DNA from: Bacteroidota bacterium
Lineage (GTDB): Bacteria; Bacteroidota; Bacteroidia; Chitinophagales; Chitinophagaceae
Direction of reading: 5' to 3'
Assembly (NCBI GenBank): GCA_023391895.1
Contig: JAEWAC010000227.1
Span: 1 to 8,886 of the forward strand
DNA length: 8,886 nucleotides
Both the position numbers and the translations under genes were made by a program. The notes under the pieces are model-generated. The model saw nothing but the letters and a program-made list of their open reading frames with translations. It did no database searches and was not told the origin of the DNA. Position 1 is the first letter of the stretch, and each line of letters opens with the position of its first letter. Of the stretch, positions 7,066 to 8,886 are shown piece after piece.

Positions 7066-7133
7066 GGCAGGCATAGTTTTTATAGTGTGATATAGAAGCG
7101 TTTTTCTTGCCTTCTTCCCGTTAAAGCCTGCTT

Positions 7134-7436
7134 ATGCAACAACTGGAAAACAAGTACCTTTTGGCGTTACTGGTGAAAGCGTATAACCGCCCCATTAAGG
7201 ATTACTTTTATTTCCCGGAAGTGATTTTGCTGGACAAGGGGCGGATGGAAAAAGAAGACTTTGATTTTTTGTTGGCGGAAGGTTTTTTAAAGGAGTATAA
7301 GCACGATTCGTTTGGCCGGTTTTACAAACTGTCCAAAAAAGCGGAGGACTTGCTGTATACGGCCTTGGTGGTTAAAAATGCTAAAAAAAAGCAGCTGTCT
7401 ATACCTGCCAGACAGGCTTACCTGCATTTTGCTTGA
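7134..7436 (+). CDS. Small protein of unknown function, possible winged-helix fold
   Basis: This 100-residue soluble, lysine-rich protein has no signal peptide or membrane segment. I do not recognise a named family. The middle part, FDFLLAEGFLKEYKHDSFGR (43-62) followed by FYKLSKKAEDLL (63-74), has the spacing often seen in winged-helix proteins: a recognition-type helix ending in a glycine, a short beta wing carrying GR, then an 'L-S/T-x-K' helix start. That suggests a small DNA-binding or protein-interaction module, but this is inference from pattern alone. ATG 7134 is the only sensible start; no Shine-Dalgarno site is visible. The basic C-terminal tail (AKKKQLSIPARQAYLHFA) is complete. It stands alone, with repeats upstream and about 300 bases of uncertain content downstream. 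Confidence 0.65.
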   Translation: MQQLENKYLLALLVKAYNRPIKDYFYFPEVILLDKGRMEKEDFDFLLAEGFLKEYKHDSFGRFYKLSKKAEDLLYTALVVKNAKKKQLSIPARQAYLHFA

Positions 7437-7741
7437 GTGTGTAAAAAATGCCCTGGATTTTTTTCTCAGGTCTCATTTTGTACAGGGGCAGTTCAGGTGG
7501 CCCCACGTGCAATTGATACGCAAAAACAACCATTCAAACGGTTTTGGGATTGGGCTGGTGCCGGTGCTATTTAATTTTGTAGGGCAGATTGGAGCTGGTA
7601 TAAAGTTTTTAGAAAAATAAAATGGGGCATGCAGCGAAAAGGGCTGCTCAGCCCTCTTGTTTAAAACGCCAATCCCACCTCTGGAAATCCGCCAAAATCT
7701 GATCATTCTTCTGAAAGCCTTTCAAAAGCTAAACCTAACTT
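7437..7741. other. Spacer with uncertain content between two small genes
   Basis: No frame here is convincing. A minus-strand ATG frame of 44 codons (7533 to 7399) reads like protein (LHVGPPELPLYK, then MRPEKKIQGIFYTLKQNAG) but overlaps the 3' end of the preceding gene. A longer minus frame (7706-7473) and a plus frame (7312-7620) look like shadows. Also present are a Bacteroidota-type promoter match (7550-7579) and a small hairpin, AGGGCT/AGCCCT at 7640-7655, followed by CTTGTTT. The region may be the remnant of a decayed gene. Confidence 0.45.
7550..7579 (+). promoter_or_regulatory. Candidate Bacteroidota-type promoter for the small membrane protein gene
   Basis: TTG at 7550-7552 and TAATTTTG at 7572-7579 fit the Bacteroidota primary sigma consensus (TTG, about 19 bases, TAnnTTTG) exactly. 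Transcription would start near 7586, giving a leader of about 155 bases before ATG 7742. The match is short enough to arise by chance. Confidence 0.4.
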
Positions 7742-7984
7742 ATGAACAGTATTTTGGATATTGCCGGAACTTTACTCTACGTGGTCTTCAGGATTATTAC
7801 TTTGCCTTTGCTGATGGTACTGCACTGCCTTTTTGCACTTTGGGCGGCTACCGGTTACCTGCTTACCGGCATCCGGCTGGTGCGCCGCATCTCATTTCAT
7901 CCTTTACAACCCTTCCTGCATTTATTTAGGTACCGGTTTAACCTGGGCCGGCGGTTGTATGCCTGGGCTGTGCACAAAGGATAA
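7742..7984 (+). CDS. Small membrane protein of unknown function
   Basis: The 80-residue product starts with a long hydrophobic stretch (about residues 5-45) that could form one or two membrane helices, followed by a basic, aromatic tail with RLVRR, FRYRF and RRLYAW. By the positive-inside rule the tail should be cytoplasmic. No named family is recognised. Support for a real gene: an ATG start, a consistent hydrophobic-then-basic pattern, a promoter match upstream, and a stop 25 bases before a good terminator. Competing frames over the same bases (7657-7929 and 7833-8048) lack such a pattern, although the first has some protein-like sequence upstream of 7742. Confidence 0.55.
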   Translation: MNSILDIAGTLLYVVFRIITLPLLMVLHCLFALWAATGYLLTGIRLVRRISFHPLQPFLHLFRYRFNLGRRLYAWAVHKG

Positions 7985-8008
7985 ATCAACTTTCCTCAGC
8001 TATATATC

Positions 8009-8046
8009 AAAAAGTGGTGTTACTTTAATACCACTTTTTTGTTTTT
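8009..8046 (+). terminator. Intrinsic terminator after the small membrane protein gene
   Basis: AAAAAGTGGTGTT (8009-8021) pairs with AATACCACTTTTT (8027-8039) around an ACTTT loop: 13 pairs with one G-U. A T-rich run (TTTTTTGTTTTT) overlaps and follows the stem. It separates the small gene from the oxidoreductase gene, which therefore probably has its own promoter between here and 8075. Confidence 0.85.
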
Positions 8047-8074
8047 AAGACAGGTCTTATTAAATAGCTATATC

Positions 8075-8886
8075 ATGATGGGTTTTTCAAAATTATTAAG
8101 CCGTATCGTAGCAGGCGTATTACTGTTAACATTCACGATGACGCAGGTAAAGGCACAAACAGCACCACAGGCGCCGCTCCGGCTGGCTGTAGCCGGCGCC
8201 ACGCACGGACATGTTCCCTGGATCTTGAACCGCAAGGGCAAAACCGACGTAACGCTGGTTGGTATTTATGAACCCAATAAAGAGCTGGCCCGGCAGTATG
8301 CCCAAAGGTATCAGCTGTCGCCTGCCTTGTTTTATACCGATCTGAACAAAATGCTGGACGCTGTAAAACCCGAGGCTGTTGTTGCCTTCGGCTCTATTTA
8401 CGAACACATGGCCGCGGTAGAAGCCTGTGCTCCGCGGGGCATACACGTAATGGTGGAAAAGCCGCTGGCCACCCACGATGGTCATGCCAAAAAAATGGAG
8501 GCGCTGGCTAAAAAACACGGGATTCATTTACTGACCAATTTTGAAACCTCCTGGTATCCCACTACTGAAAAAGTGTATCAACTGGTGAACGACAGCAACT
8601 CTATTGGAAGCATCAAAAAAGTAGTGTTTCATCATGGACACCAGGGACCCAAAGAAATAGGCGTGGGTAAAGAATTTCTGGACTGGCTGACCGACCCGGT
8701 GCAAAACGGCGGTGGTGCTCTGATAGATTTTGGCTGCTATGGCGCCAATCTGATGACGTACCTGATGAAAGGGCAGGAGCCCATATCGGTAACTGCGGTT
8801 ACCAAACAGTTCAAGCCACTGACCTACCCGGCGGTAGATGACGAGGCCACCATTATTGTTACCTATCCTACGGCCCAGTGTATTAT
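8075..8886 (+). CDS. Exported Gfo/Idh/MocA-family oxidoreductase (3' end beyond window)
   Basis: The first 270 residues are present; the gene runs off the window. It begins with a signal peptide (basic start, hydrophobic core, cleavage near VKA-Q at about residues 27-28), so the product should be periplasmic. A Rossmann NAD(P)-binding domain follows: the strand RLAVAGATHGHV has G41-A-T-H-G45-H instead of the usual GxGxxG/A loop. The sugar-dehydrogenase signature EKP is at 128-130 (VEKPLA). The start of the C-terminal substrate domain shows GGGALIDFGCYGAN (212-225), matching the family's 'GGG-x-L-x-D-x-G' pattern but with Cys-Tyr where many members have a His. Family members oxidise, reduce or isomerise sugars and related polyols; some (GH109) are NAD-dependent glycosidases, but nothing here points to that. 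Two tandem ATGs (8075, 8078) are both usable. The substrate is unknown. Confidence 0.88.
   Translation, partial: MMGFSKLLSRIVAGVLLLTFTMTQVKAQTAPQAPLRLAVAGATHGHVPWILNRKGKTDVTLVGIYEPNKELARQYAQRYQLSPALFYTDLNKMLDAVKPEAVVAFGSIYEHMAAVEACAPRGIHVMVEKPLATHDGHAKKMEALAKKHGIHLLTNFETSWYPTTEKVYQLVNDSNSIGSIKKVVFHHGHQGPKEIGVGKEFLDWLTDPVQNGGGALIDFGCYGANLMTYLMKGQEPISVTAVTKQFKPLTYPAVDDEATIIVTYPTAQCI

Larger units (their letters stand above)
6391..7133. other. Second repeat-rich non-coding spacer
   Basis: This spacer separates the leftward transporter gene from the rightward small genes and is AT-rich. It holds copies of the same ATATGGG repeat as the left end of the window (6719-6745 diverged, 6788-6810, 7031-7065), a GGCAA/TTGCC stem followed by six T residues (6877-6899), and a tract rich in TTCATTC-type repeats (about 6998-7030). 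GCAATTAAAG at 6878-6887 also occurs at 221-230. An open frame at 6846-7076 has a shadow-like composition and its end is encoded by the repeat, so I do not call it a gene. Confidence 0.7.

Noticed and set aside
6846..7076. Plus-strand open frame in the second spacer
   Set aside because: Phe-rich, AT-driven composition, and its last residues are encoded by the dispersed repeat; no recognisable protein feature.
7312..7620. Plus-strand open frame overlapping the 100-residue gene
   Set aside because: Its first third is the shifted frame of that gene and the rest has no convincing start or family pattern.
8126..8527. Minus-strand open frame opposite the oxidoreductase
   Set aside because: It overlaps the cofactor-binding and EKP regions of a well-supported plus-strand gene and shows no motif.

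Overview
The window looks like chromosomal DNA from a soil- or plant-type Bacteroidota, most likely near Chitinophagaceae. This placement is inference from style: secreted glycoside hydrolases with Sec signal peptides ending in 'AQ', starts without clear Shine-Dalgarno sites, one good match to the Bacteroidota TTG-N19-TAnnTTTG promoter, genes of moderate GC and AT-rich spacers full of short repeats. No rRNA, tRNA, CRISPR, integrase, transposase or phage gene is visible, and neither is a SusC/SusD pair.

Layout. 1-360 is a non-coding repeat-rich spacer: an 8-bp periodic GTTGA tract, several copies of an ATATGGG(C/T)TTTTGAAG element, a long RNA hairpin and a CCCTCTCC hairpin followed by a terminator-like stem. 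361-2811 (+) encodes a secreted GH95 alpha-L-fucosidase with all four expected active-site residues. 2958-4709 (+) encodes a secreted GH123/DUF4091-type hydrolase with the family's Asp-Glu pair. A strong two-way terminator lies at about 4744-4783. The minus strand then carries a YbjJ-like MFS transporter (5218-6390), followed by what looks like a small gene broken by one extra base in an A-run (5069 to 4781) that ends just before the same terminator. 6391-7133 is a second non-coding spacer with the same repeat family as the left end. On the plus strand follow a 100-residue protein with a possible winged-helix pattern (7134-7436), an 80-residue membrane protein (7742-7984), an intrinsic terminator (8009-8046) and a signal-peptide-bearing Gfo/Idh/MocA oxidoreductase (from 8075, cut by the window end).

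How the genes may work together. The clearest theme is exo-acting glycan breakdown in the periplasm or at the cell surface: the GH95 enzyme would remove terminal L-fucose (or a related L-sugar), and the GH123-type enzyme would remove a beta-linked N-acetylgalactosamine. The exported oxidoreductase might act on a released sugar, but it lies over 3 kb away behind its own terminator, so a shared pathway is a guess. The transporter's substrate cannot be told from sequence.

I see no clear multi-gene new system such as defence or secretion. The least explained signals are the dispersed repeat/hairpin family in the two large spacers and the frameshifted small gene beside the shared terminator.
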